Assembly: GCA_024655945.1 (NCBI GenBank)
Contig: JANLFK010000014.1
Location: forward strand, 1-57,185
From: a candidate division KSB1 bacterium
GTDB taxonomy: Bacteria; Zhuqueibacterota; Zhuqueibacteria; JANLFK01; Oleimicrobiaceae
DNA: 57,185 nt
Reading direction: 5' to 3'
The position numbers and the translations under genes are program-made. Within the stretch, counting starts at the first letter, position 1. Each line of letters begins with the position of its first letter. A model generated the notes under the pieces. That model was not told the DNA's origin. It saw only the letters and a program-made list of their open reading frames with translations, and made no database searches. Shown here piece after piece: positions 13,507-20,887 of this stretch.

Positions 13507-14628
13507 TTACTCTTCCGTAACGCGGATCGGCATAACCAGCGCTAAAAATTCCTCGTTTTCGCTCTGCTCCGTCGGCCGGATGAGAGCAGCGCTGACCGGG
13601 TCGCGCAGCTCAAACCGAGCTAGCTGCGTGTTAATGTGCCGTAGAATTTCTATCAGGTAGTTAGCATTGTAGCCAATCCTTAGCGGTTCACCCACGTACT
13701 CAATCGCGAGAGACTCGCGCCCTTCCCCGCCAACTTCGATATCTTCGGAACTGATGGTCAGTAGGTTCCGCTCGATGTCAAAACGTACCAAATGGGTCAT
13801 GGTACTCGAAAAAATAGCCATGCGCCTGAGCGCGGAGATAAGCTCAGACCTGTCAATAATCATTATTCTGTCATTATTCGTCGGAATAACTCTTTCGTAG
13901 TTAGGATACTGCTGATCAATAAGTTTTGCACAGACCTCCGTGGCATCTGACCTAAAAGTAATGTGGCTTCTGGCAATGCTTACCTTAACCTGGGCTATTC
14001 CCTCTTCAAGCGATTTCTGCGCTGCCTGCAACGCCTTCGGTGGAACTATGGCGCTACTCTCACCGCTGCTGAGGCTACTTCTTCTATACACAACTTTTGA
14101 TAGGCGGTGGCCATCGGTGGCCACAAGGCGAAGTTCAGAAGGAAAAACCTCAAAGTATACACCGGATAACGCCGGGCGCAGTGCATCAGTCGAAACCGCA
14201 AATGTACTTTTCCCTATCAGTCTTTCGAAAACGTCCGCCCCAATCGAAAATTGGTTCTCGTATTCCTCAGCCGTCACAGTGGGATAGTCCTCCGCCGGCT
14301 GGCCACTAAGTACGTAGGTACCGCGGTCGGTGGTAATGGTAATCTTGTGGTTCTGGTCACAAGTTATCCTCAGCCCTACGTCAGGGAGTTCCTTTACAAT
14401 GTCACTGAATATTCGTGCTGAAACAGTAGTCGCACCTGGTTCAATAGTTTCAGCGGCAATTGAGGTGGTAACAGAGATTTCCAAGTCTGTGGCAGTGAGA
14501 GTCAGTAGAGAACCCTCTACTTTCATCAAAATATTGCTCAAGATTGGAAGCGTAGTTTTCGAGGGTACAACAGTTGCAACCTTTTGTAGGGCTTTATGTA
14601 GGTCAGTTCTACTAATAGAGTACTCCAT
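13507..14628 (-). CDS. dnaN: DNA polymerase III sliding clamp (beta subunit)
   Basis: Ring-shaped processivity clamp that tethers polymerase III to DNA. The 373-residue length and three-fold repeated clamp domain pattern are typical; the N terminus (MEYSISRTDLHKALQKV) and the 'TLPILSNIL' segment are clear DnaN signatures. A strong GGAGGA lies 6 nt before the ATG. The 322-bp AT-rich spacer upstream separates it from dnaA and contains DnaA-box-like sites, so DnaA may influence its expression. The gene is visibly more AT-rich than its GC-rich neighbours, as is dnaA. Confidence 0.97.
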   Translation of the reverse strand: MEYSISRTDLHKALQKVATVVPSKTTLPILSNILMKVEGSLLTLTATDLEISVTTSIAAETIEPGATTVSARIFSDIVKELPDVGLRITCDQNHKITITTDRGTYVLSGQPAEDYPTVTAEEYENQFSIGADVFERLIGKSTFAVSTDALRPALSGVYFEVFPSELRLVATDGHRLSKVVYRRSSLSSGESSAIVPPKALQAAQKSLEEGIAQVKVSIARSHITFRSDATEVCAKLIDQQYPNYERVIPTNNDRIMIIDRSELISALRRMAIFSSTMTHLVRFDIERNLLTISSEDIEVGGEGRESLAIEYVGEPLRIGYNANYLIEILRHINTQLARFELRDPVSAALIRPTEQSENEEFLALVMPIRVTEE

Positions 14629-14950
14629 TTCATCCTCCGGTTTCTATGTTCAGTGCGCTTGTGTTCGCAAAGGTAAGTAATATTTCTATTGTTTTCAAGA
14701 AAAAATTTACCATAAGGCGTTGTAATAGGTGTGGAAATGTTAGTAACTGTGGCTACTGTATCCTTATGTGAAGTAAAACTAAGACAAACCTTTTACTTAC
14801 TATTGTGAACAGTAACTGTGGCATTAATGTGGATAGAACATCTACGTTTCACTTGCGTGAAGTATGGAGTTTGCAGTCAGGGGAAGAAAAAAGAGTTACC
14901 CACACCCAAATAACTGCCTATGGGCCTATGCAGTGTGCAGAAAGGACGGA
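14629..14950. other. dnaA-dnaN spacer: AT-rich, DnaA-box-like sites, repeats (candidate origin part)
   Basis: This 322-bp gene-free spacer is AT-rich in a GC-rich genome. It has near-consensus DnaA boxes at 14828-14836 (complement CTATCCACA) and 14896-14904 (TTACCCACA), each one mismatch from TTATCCACA, and a weaker one at 14730-14738. It also has a 12-bp direct repeat AGTAACTGTGGC (14742-14753, 14811-14822) and an inverted repeat AAGTAAAA/TTTTACTT (14771-14778, 14791-14798). The 13-mer TGAAGTAAAACTA at 14769 recurs upstream of dnaA at 16455. This composition suggests an origin or regulatory role. Confidence 0.55.
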
Positions 14951-16294
14951 CTAAGAGGAAGATATCCTAATCTGGTGTTCAATTTCTTCAATTGTTTGCC
15001 GAAATTTTGCATCCCTACTCTTTAGTTTTTCAACCAAATTAAGGGCGTGGATTACTGTGCTGTGGTCCCTGCCGCCAAAATGCAGCCCTATTGTCTTAAG
15101 GGAACTACTTGTGTAGACCTTTGCTAGGTACATGGCAACCTGTCGAGCAAGTGCAATCTCTTTGCGCCGTGTTTTCGCGCGCATCATATCTTCAGGTATT
15201 GCAAAATAGTTGGCCACTACACGCTGAACGTACTCCACAGTCATATTTTGCCTCTTAGGGAGACAGATATCTCGCAGAACCCGCTTAGCTGTCTCTAAGG
15301 TAATTTCAGTCCTCGTCAGTGAGGAGTAGGCAAGGAGTTTGATGAGAGATCCCTCCAGTTCCCTAATGTTCATAGTTACATTTATAGCGATAAAGTCGAA
15401 AATTTCCTCTGGCAGTTCCAGACCATTCTGGTCGGCCTTCTTGTGGAGAATTGCGAGCCGTGTTTCATAGTCTGGCACTTGGATGTCAACAATCAAGCCC
15501 CACTGGAAACGCGAAATTAGCCTCTCTTGCATGCCGGGGAGGTCGCGGGGTGGGCGGTCCGAGGTGAGAACGATCTGTCTGCCCTCGTGATACAGGGCAT
15601 TGAAGGTGTGAAAGAACTCGTCCAAGGTGCGCTCTTTGTTGGAAAAGAATTGAATATCATCCACCAGCAGGAGGTCGACGTTTCGGTAGTTGGCGCTAAA
15701 TTCTGTAGTTTTGTTCTGCTGGATTGAGTTGATGAACTCCAATGTGAATTTTTCACTGGACACGTACGCGACCCGCCGCGCCGTCCCGGCGAAAATGGCA
15801 TGATTGCCGATAGCCTGGATGAGATGGGTCTTTCCTAAGCCGGCGCCGCCGTAGATAACCAAGGGGTTAAAAGCAGTGTTACCTGGCGATTGCGATACCG
15901 CCACTGCTGCGGCCTTGGCAAACTGATTGCTAGCCCCCTCGACAAAATTCTCGAAGGTGTACTGTTCGCTCAGACGCCCGTTGGTTAAAGATCCCCGTAC
16001 CGCCTGGCGAGGAATCGCCGCCTGAAAAGGGTCACCCTTATCACCGACCACCACTGCATACTGGATGCCGGCGCCTTCTCCGAGGCATTCCACGAGCGCC
16101 GCTTCGATCAGCATGCGATAGTGCTGGTCAATCCACTCGTAGAAGAATTGGCTAGGGACCTGGATAGTTAGCTGCCTTCCCTCCAGCTTGACAGCCTCTA
16201 CCGGTTTGAACCAAGTGGTGAAACTCTGGGAGCTAACCCTGTCCCGTAACAACGATAGACAATCTGCCCAGACTTGCTGCGCAGTCCGTTCCAT
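14951..16294 (-). CDS. dnaA: Chromosomal replication initiator DnaA
   Basis: AAA+ initiator that binds DnaA boxes and melts the origin. The 447-residue product has domain I, a short linker, the ATPase domain with Walker A GGAGLGKTH and Walker B LLLVDDIQF, and the domain IV DNA-binding signature GGRDHSTVIHAL near the C terminus. The ATG at 16294 is chosen because CGGAGAGGAC lies directly before it and it gives the usual DnaA N terminus (MERTAQQVW); the longer in-frame ATG at 16357 adds 21 residues with no family support. Spacers on both sides carry DnaA boxes, consistent with autoregulation. Confidence 0.97.
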   Translation of the reverse strand: MERTAQQVWADCLSLLRDRVSSQSFTTWFKPVEAVKLEGRQLTIQVPSQFFYEWIDQHYRMLIEAALVECLGEGAGIQYAVVVGDKGDPFQAAIPRQAVRGSLTNGRLSEQYTFENFVEGASNQFAKAAAVAVSQSPGNTAFNPLVIYGGAGLGKTHLIQAIGNHAIFAGTARRVAYVSSEKFTLEFINSIQQNKTTEFSANYRNVDLLLVDDIQFFSNKERTLDEFFHTFNALYHEGRQIVLTSDRPPRDLPGMQERLISRFQWGLIVDIQVPDYETRLAILHKKADQNGLELPEEIFDFIAINVTMNIRELEGSLIKLLAYSSLTRTEITLETAKRVLRDICLPKRQNMTVEYVQRVVANYFAIPEDMMRAKTRRKEIALARQVAMYLAKVYTSSSLKTIGLHFGGRDHSTVIHALNLVEKLKSRDAKFRQTIEEIEHQIRISSS

Positions 16295-16392
16295 GTCCTC
16301 TCCGCGTCGTCTTAACTGCATCCAGAGGTTATCAACACCCACAAAGGCGCAAATCAAACGCGCCTCGACCTAAACCCCACGAGGCCCAAACA

Positions 16393-16420
16393 TAAATACG
16401 CACAATCCACAGGATATCAA
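16393..16420 (-). promoter_or_regulatory. Candidate dnaA promoter
   Basis: On the minus strand, TTGATA (16420-16415) and TATTTA (16398-16393) are separated by 16 bp. A weak DnaA-box-like sequence (CAATCCACA, 16403-16411) sits in the spacer, which would suit autorepression. The match is moderate. Confidence 0.35.
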
Positions 16421-16555
16421 CATAAGAGGCGATTCTTAACTACTAAATTTTACATGAAGTAAAACTATACGCACGTACTGCGATGTTGATACCTACTATA
16501 GCCTCGATGGGCACATGGCGCTCATTGCCTCAAGCGCCTCAACGTGCGGCGCAAA

Positions 16556-16564
16556 TTATCCACA
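16556..16564 (+). promoter_or_regulatory. DnaA box, perfect consensus
   Basis: TTATCCACA, identical to the E. coli R1-type consensus, in the dnaA-rpmH spacer. Confidence 0.85.
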
Positions 16565-16566
16565 CA

Positions 16567-16575
16567 TTATTCACA
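16567..16575 (+). promoter_or_regulatory. DnaA box, consensus TTATNCACA
   Basis: TTATTCACA lies in the same orientation as the perfect box, with a start-to-start distance of 11 bp, about one helical turn, which favours cooperative DnaA binding. Confidence 0.75.
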
Positions 16576-16747
16576 CAGACAAGCTCCGCCGCGCGTTGTA
16601 ATCTAACAAAGGAAATAAAATTCTCAATAGAATTTTTCTTGAAAGTGGAGGGTCTCTGGGGCGCTACCCTGGCGGCCCACATGGAGACGCAGACACCGGG
16701 ACCATGGGTTAGTGGCACTCAGCTGTCACGTCGCGAAAGAAAAGTGC

Positions 16748-16776
16748 TTGACCCGTACCGAAATAATTGCTATAAT
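16748..16776 (+). promoter_or_regulatory. Strong sigma70 promoter of rpmH-rnpA
   Basis: TTGACC (16748-16753), 17-bp spacer, TATAAT (16771-16776). The -10 is perfect and the -35 matches 5 of 6. Start expected near 16783, about 45 nt before rpmH. It supports ordinary sigma70 promoter recognition in this organism. Confidence 0.85.
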
Positions 16777-16827
16777 TATGACTTGCAGGCCGGGTCTGCG
16801 TGTCATCGTGAGCTCAGAGGAGGAAGA

Positions 16828-16974
16828 ATGAAGCGGACGTATCAGCCGAGCAACAGGCGGAGAGTAAGTACGCACGGCTTTCGCGCGCGCATGAAGAGCA
16901 AGACCGGGAGGGCGGTGCTGCGGCGGCGCCGTGCCAAGGGAAGATATAGCCTCACAGTGAGCGATAGGCAGTAA
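16828..16974 (+). CDS. rpmH: 50S ribosomal protein L34
   Basis: A very basic 48-residue ribosomal protein; [12 protein letters not shown] and the GFRARM segment are the universal L34 pattern. AGAGGAGGAAG directly precedes the ATG, a strong Shine-Dalgarno. An open frame continues upstream to 16483 but lacks family similarity, so the ATG at 16828 is the start. It is the first gene of the rightward operon with rnpA, yidD and yidC. Confidence 0.97.
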   Translation: MKRTYQPSNRRRVSTHGFRARMKSKTGRAVLRRRRAKGRYSLTVSDRQ

Positions 16975-16994
16975 GTGATTTTTGCGAGAGTTTC

Positions 16995-17339
16995 GTGGCG
17001 AGACGGGTTCTGCCCACGCTTAGAAGAGCGGCATTTTCTGAAGTGATGGCTGCTGGCAACAGGCTCCCCGGGCCGCTAGTGACTCTTTTTTGGCGCCAGG
17101 CTCCTGAGTGCGGCGTGGGCATAGCCGTATCCCGCAGGGTGCGCACGGCGGTGCAGAGAAACAGGGCGAAGCGCCGCCTGCGCGAGCTTCTCCGACGCCA
17201 TGCACAGCAGATACCCGAGGGGATTCAGGCGGTGTGGCTGCTGCACCCGGACGTTGCGGACGTCCCCTTTGCCAGACTCGCGGATGAGTTTCGGCGTACG
17301 ATAGATGCTCTGCGCGAAAGGATCAGGGATGATTCGTGA
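16995..17339 (+). CDS. rnpA: Ribonuclease P protein component
   Basis: Protein subunit that assists RNase P RNA in maturing tRNA 5' ends. The 114-residue basic product carries the RnpA signature around '[11 protein letters not shown]' (about residues 55-65) and the 'VGIAVSRRV' strand. The start is GTG at 16995; the upstream Shine-Dalgarno (GAGAG) is weak and coupling to rpmH, 20 bp upstream, is likely. The RNA partner (rnpB) was not found in this window. Confidence 0.93.
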   Translation: MARRVLPTLRRAAFSEVMAAGNRLPGPLVTLFWRQAPECGVGIAVSRRVRTAVQRNRAKRRLRELLRRHAQQIPEGIQAVWLLHPDVADVPFARLADEFRRTIDALRERIRDDS

Positions 17340-17541
17340 CCTCTTGGTAGCGCTGATCCGTCTGTATCGCCTTGTGCTTTCCCCTCTACTTGGGGCTAAC
17401 TGTCGTTTCGCACCGACGTGCTCTCGGTACACTGAACAGGCGCTCCTCCGCTATGGGGTCGTGCGGGGCCTCTACCTTGGTGCGCGCCGCATTCTCAGGT
17501 GTCACCCCTTCTCCCCTGGGGGCTACGACCCGTTGACTTGA
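17329..17541 (+). CDS. yidD: Membrane protein insertion efficiency factor YidD
   Basis: A 70-residue protein of the YidD family, thought to assist YidC-dependent membrane insertion. The hallmarks are visible: an amphipathic N-terminal helix ([14 protein letters not shown]), '[10 protein letters not shown]' and the C-terminal '[10 protein letters not shown]'. The ATG at 17329 overlaps the last 11 bp of rnpA and has AGGATCAGGG upstream; the in-frame ATG at 17305 would add 8 unrelated residues. It sits between rnpA and yidC, the usual order. Confidence 0.95.
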   Translation: MIRDLLVALIRLYRLVLSPLLGANCRFAPTCSRYTEQALLRYGVVRGLYLGARRILRCHPFSPGGYDPLT

Positions 17542-17576
17542 ATGCACTCATCCAGTTTTGAAAGGCGAACCACCTC

Positions 17577-19367
17577 ATGAACATGGACAAGAACACGGTG
17601 ATCGGCGTTTTGCTGATCATTCTCATGCTTATTTTGGTCAACACGCCGATCTACAAGAAGACGTTCTTCCCGCAGCAGTACTGGCAAAGCCAGCGCCAAA
17701 AGCAGCTGGCGCCGGGCCCGGCAACCCAGGATACTACGCGCGTCGAGAGCGTCCCGGTCGCGCGTCGGGAGATGGAGGCTCCCCCCTCGTTGGTCGCCCG
17801 GGAGCCTGTCGAGGCGCGTGGAGAAGAGGTGGAAGTGGAAACGCCCCTGTTTCATTTGACCTTTAACGCAAAAGGTGCGGTTCTTAGCTCTTGCTATTTC
17901 AAGCACTTCAAAGATCCTGATAGTAACCTTGTGCAAATTATTGGCGCAGACGGTGGCGCCAACCTCGCCCTCGGCTTTACAACGGCTCGCGACTCGATTG
18001 ACACCGGGCGTCTGTTGTTCGCCGCGGATCGCCAGCGGGTGGAGCTAACCCAGAGTGCGGACAGCGCCTCCCTCACCTTCACCACGCAGCTTGAGGGGGC
18101 ACAGCGGATTATCAAGCGCTACAGCTTCCGTGGCGACAGCTACTATTTTGCCCTGGATGTGCGGCTGGAGAACTTTCAGGATGTAATCGCCCAGCGGCGC
18201 TACACGCTGGGGTGGAACAGCGGCCTTGCGCCCACTGAGTCGAGGCTCATTGACGACTTTCAAGAAGCCAAGGTCTATGCGCTCTTCGCGGCGAACATGG
18301 AGAAGTTCGACATCGGTCGCTCAGCCTACAAGGCAGGGAGCATGGAAGGGGTAGTGCACTGGGTGGGCGCGCGCACGAAGTATTTTGCCGCCGCGATTAT
18401 TCCCACCGGGCAGCGCGGCACAGGCGTGTGGTACGTTGGCAGACGGCAGGCGCCGCCTCGCTCGTTTGCTATTTGGGAAAAGCACCGACTGCAAGAGAGG
18501 GAGCGCATCTGGAAGTCCTATGCCTTCGGCTTGGACATGGGGTTCCGCAACGAGCCGGTACGTGAAGATCGCTTCTTGGTCTTTCTCGGCCCGTTGGATT
18601 ACAGCACTGTGCGGGGTCCAGGGGTCGGGCTGGAGCGCATGATGAGCCTTGGCTGGAAGGTGATCCAACCGTTCTCCAAAGCTGTCTTGTGGTGTCTGAA
18701 GGCCCTGCACGCGGTAATTCCGAACTACGGCTGGGTCATTGTCGTCTTCTCTTTGATTGTGAAGATTGTCCTTTATCCTCTGACGCACAAGTCGTTCAAG
18801 TCCATGCACAAGATGCAGGAACTGCAGCCTCGGCTCATCGCGCTGCGGGAAAAGTACGGCAAGGACCCGCAGCGCCTGAATGAGGAGACGATGAAGTTGT
18901 ACAAGGAGGCGGGGGTCAATCCGATGGGTGGATGCCTCCCCCTCCTCTTGCAAATGCCGTTGCTCTATGCGCTCTTCGTGGTCTTCCGTAACACCATCTC
19001 TTTTCGCGGTCAGGGATTTGTGCTGTGGATCAAGGACTTGGCCAACCCGGATACCGTTGCCGTGCTCCCCTTCAGCATCCCCATGTACGGCAACTTGGTG
19101 AACATTCTGCCTCTGCTGATGGGAGTGACGATGCTCATTCAGCAGAAGATGAGCGTCAAGGACCCCAAGCAGAAGATGATGGTGTATTTGATGCCCATTT
19201 TCTTCACGCTACTCTTTAACTCCTTCCCTTCCGGCTTGAACCTATACTACATGCTGTTCAACGTGCTGAGCATCCTGCAACAGAAGTTCATTACCGATAG
19301 GCTAGTGGGAGGCGCGCAGCAGAAGGCGGAGGACCGCGAGGCGGAGAGGCGCCGAAAGAAGAAGTAA
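17577..19367 (+). CDS. yidC: Membrane protein insertase YidC
   Basis: Inner-membrane insertase/chaperone (YidC/Oxa1/Alb3). The 596-residue product has the Gram-negative architecture: N-terminal transmembrane segment (about 8-24), a large periplasmic P1 domain (about 80-370), then a C-terminal bundle of membrane helices including 'MGGCLPLLLQMPLLYALF', and a basic C-terminal tail. The P1 domain supports a diderm host. Two starts are possible, ATG at 17577 and 17583. No jag/khg gene follows, unlike many Gram-positive origin clusters. Confidence 0.95.
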   Translation: MNMDKNTVIGVLLIILMLILVNTPIYKKTFFPQQYWQSQRQKQLAPGPATQDTTRVESVPVARREMEAPPSLVAREPVEARGEEVEVETPLFHLTFNAKGAVLSSCYFKHFKDPDSNLVQIIGADGGANLALGFTTARDSIDTGRLLFAADRQRVELTQSADSASLTFTTQLEGAQRIIKRYSFRGDSYYFALDVRLENFQDVIAQRRYTLGWNSGLAPTESRLIDDFQEAKVYALFAANMEKFDIGRSAYKAGSMEGVVHWVGARTKYFAAAIIPTGQRGTGVWYVGRRQAPPRSFAIWEKHRLQERERIWKSYAFGLDMGFRNEPVREDRFLVFLGPLDYSTVRGPGVGLERMMSLGWKVIQPFSKAVLWCLKALHAVIPNYGWVIVVFSLIVKIVLYPLTHKSFKSMHKMQELQPRLIALREKYGKDPQRLNEETMKLYKEAGVNPMGGCLPLLLQMPLLYALFVVFRNTISFRGQGFVLWIKDLANPDTVAVLPFSIPMYGNLVNILPLLMGVTMLIQQKMSVKDPKQKMMVYLMPIFFTLLFNSFPSGLNLYYMLFNVLSILQQKFITDRLVGGAQQKAEDREAERRRKKK

Positions 19368-19400
19368 CGACGGCCGTGGTGATTAGTGGAGCACAAGGGA

Positions 19401-19434
19401 AAGGCCCTACTGGCATCAGGTGGTGGGGCTTTTT
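19401..19434 (+). terminator. Intrinsic terminator after yidC
   Basis: A 10-bp stem (19401-19410 with 19423-19432, two G-U wobbles) closes a 12-nt loop and runs into TTTTT (19430-19434). It would end the rpmH-yidC transcript, leaving mnmE to read-through or to its own promoter. Confidence 0.5.
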
Positions 19435-19452
19435 CTGTGAGGTAGATTGACC

Positions 19453-20847
19453 GTGGCGGATCTGCTGGGTGAGGACACAATTGTCGCCTTGGCCACCCCG
19501 CCAGGGGCAGGGGCTATCGCCATGGTGAGGGTGAGTGGCCCACGGGCCGTACAGTTGGTCGACGGCGCCTTCACCGGCAGAAGGTCCCTGCAGGAGCTGC
19601 CCAGTCACCTGATGGCCCATGGTTGGCTGCGTGGCGTACATGGCTCCAGTGCGGAGGTGACCATCGACGAAGTGATGGTGGTGGTGCACCGCGCACCGCA
19701 TTCCTATACCGGGGAGGACCTGGTGGAGATCACCTGCCATGGCAGTCCTCTAATTGTGCGGCAGATTCTGCAACTCTTTTGCGCGCGGGGAGCACGGCTG
19801 GCTGAGCCAGGGGAGTTCACGCGGCGGGCCTTCTTGCACGGGCGGCTTGATCTTGCGCAGGCCGAGGCGGTGTGCGACCTGGTTCAGGCGCGAACTGAGC
19901 GGGCACGGCGCGCATCCATGGCGCAGTTAGAGGGACAACTCTCGCAGCGCATTGCCCAGCTGCAGGAGCGGCTGGTGGATGCTCGGGCGCTGTTGGAGCT
20001 GGACATCGACTTTTCCGATGAAGACGTGCCGAGTTGGGATCGGCAGCTGCTTGCTCGGACCTTGGAAGAGGTGGGCGGCGAGCTGCGGGCCCTGCTGCGG
20101 ACATTCCAGCAGGGGCGTTTTCTGCGAGAAGGGGCAAGAGTCGTGCTCCTTGGTCGCACCAATGTGGGAAAGTCCAGTCTCCTCAACGCGCTGGTGGAGA
20201 GCGATCGGGCCATTGTCAGCGAGTTGCCGGGGACGACGCGAGACACGTTAGAGGGCCTCGTCGATATCGGGGGCTTTCCGGTGACGGTGGTGGACACTGC
20301 CGGCTTTGGCGTGGCAGGCTCGGAGATCGAAAAGGAGGGTTTGCGGCGCACGGAGCGCGAGGTGGAAAAGGCAGACGTGGTCATCCTCCTCCTTGACGGC
20401 AGCGAGCCGCTGCAGGCCGAGGATCGCCGCCTGCTGGAAGTGTACGTGCCTGGCCGTGGCCGGACGGTGATCCCGGCGGTTAACAAGATCGATCTGCCGA
20501 GGGCGTGGTCGCCTGCCGAGCTCGGCGCCGGAAGGGTGGTGGAGCTTTCGGCAAAACGTAGGTTAGGTCTCGAGCAGCTGCGCGAGGCAGTAGTCCAGGC
20601 GCTAATCGGTGACGGTTTTGCCGGGGCAGGCGATGTGGTGCTCACGAACGCGCGCCATTGGGAGGCACTCCGCCAGGCGGAGGAGGCAGTGCGGAGGGCA
20701 GGCGCCTCGCTGGCGCAGGGCCTCTCTGCGGAGTTCATCGTCGTGGATCTGCGCGAGGCTAGCGAAGCGTTGGGGAGGGTTGTTGGCGGGGTGAGCGACG
20801 AGGACATATTGGCCTCGATCTTCGCGCGCTTCTGTATTGGCAAGTAG
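19453..20847 (+). CDS. mnmE: tRNA modification GTPase MnmE
   Basis: Works with MnmG to make cmnm5U at tRNA wobble position 34. The 464-residue product has the N-terminal folate-binding domain, a central helical part and the inserted G domain: GRTNVGKSSL (G1), TTRD (G2), DTAG (G3), NKID (G4). It ends in the obligatory CIGK, whose Cys is needed for activity. GTG at 19453 is preferred, with GAGGT 9 nt upstream; a TTG at 19447 is too close to that Shine-Dalgarno. mnmG follows 40 bp downstream. Confidence 0.96.
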   Translation: MADLLGEDTIVALATPPGAGAIAMVRVSGPRAVQLVDGAFTGRRSLQELPSHLMAHGWLRGVHGSSAEVTIDEVMVVVHRAPHSYTGEDLVEITCHGSPLIVRQILQLFCARGARLAEPGEFTRRAFLHGRLDLAQAEAVCDLVQARTERARRASMAQLEGQLSQRIAQLQERLVDARALLELDIDFSDEDVPSWDRQLLARTLEEVGGELRALLRTFQQGRFLREGARVVLLGRTNVGKSSLLNALVESDRAIVSELPGTTRDTLEGLVDIGGFPVTVVDTAGFGVAGSEIEKEGLRRTEREVEKADVVILLLDGSEPLQAEDRRLLEVYVPGRGRTVIPAVNKIDLPRAWSPAELGAGRVVELSAKRRLGLEQLREAVVQALIGDGFAGAGDVVLTNARHWEALRQAEEAVRRAGASLAQGLSAEFIVVDLREASEALGRVVGGVSDEDILASIFARFCIGK

Positions 20848-20854
20848 TGCAGAG

Positions 20855-20870
20855 TGTTTCACGTGGAACA
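20855..20870. promoter_or_regulatory. parS: parS-like site, left copy
   Basis: TGTTTCACGTGGAACA differs from the B. subtilis-type parS TGTTTCACGTGAAACA at one base and fits TGTTNCACGTGNAACA. It lies in the mnmE-mnmG spacer about 4.3 kb from the DnaA boxes. ParB would load here for chromosome segregation. Confidence 0.85.
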
Positions 20871-20887
20871 GTCGGCAAGGCAGCAGG

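Larger units (their letters stand above)
16295..16827. other. oriC: dnaA-rpmH spacer: probable oriC
   Basis: A 533-bp gene-free region between the divergent dnaA and rpmH genes. It holds a perfect DnaA box TTATCCACA (16556-16564) and a second consensus box TTATTCACA (16567-16575) in the same orientation 11 bp apart, a short GC-rich stretch (about 16579-16597), then an AT-rich tract (16598-16645) with the perfect inverted repeat AAAATTCT/AGAATTTT (16617-16624, 16629-16636). The order DnaA boxes, GC-rich segment, AT-rich tract resembles known basal unwinding systems. Another one-mismatch box (TTATCAACA) is at 16329-16337. The rpmH promoter lies at its right end. Confidence 0.7.

Noticed and set aside
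16483-16827. Long N-terminal extension of L34
   Set aside because: The frame crosses the DnaA boxes and the rpmH promoter; a strong Shine-Dalgarno marks the ATG at 16828.
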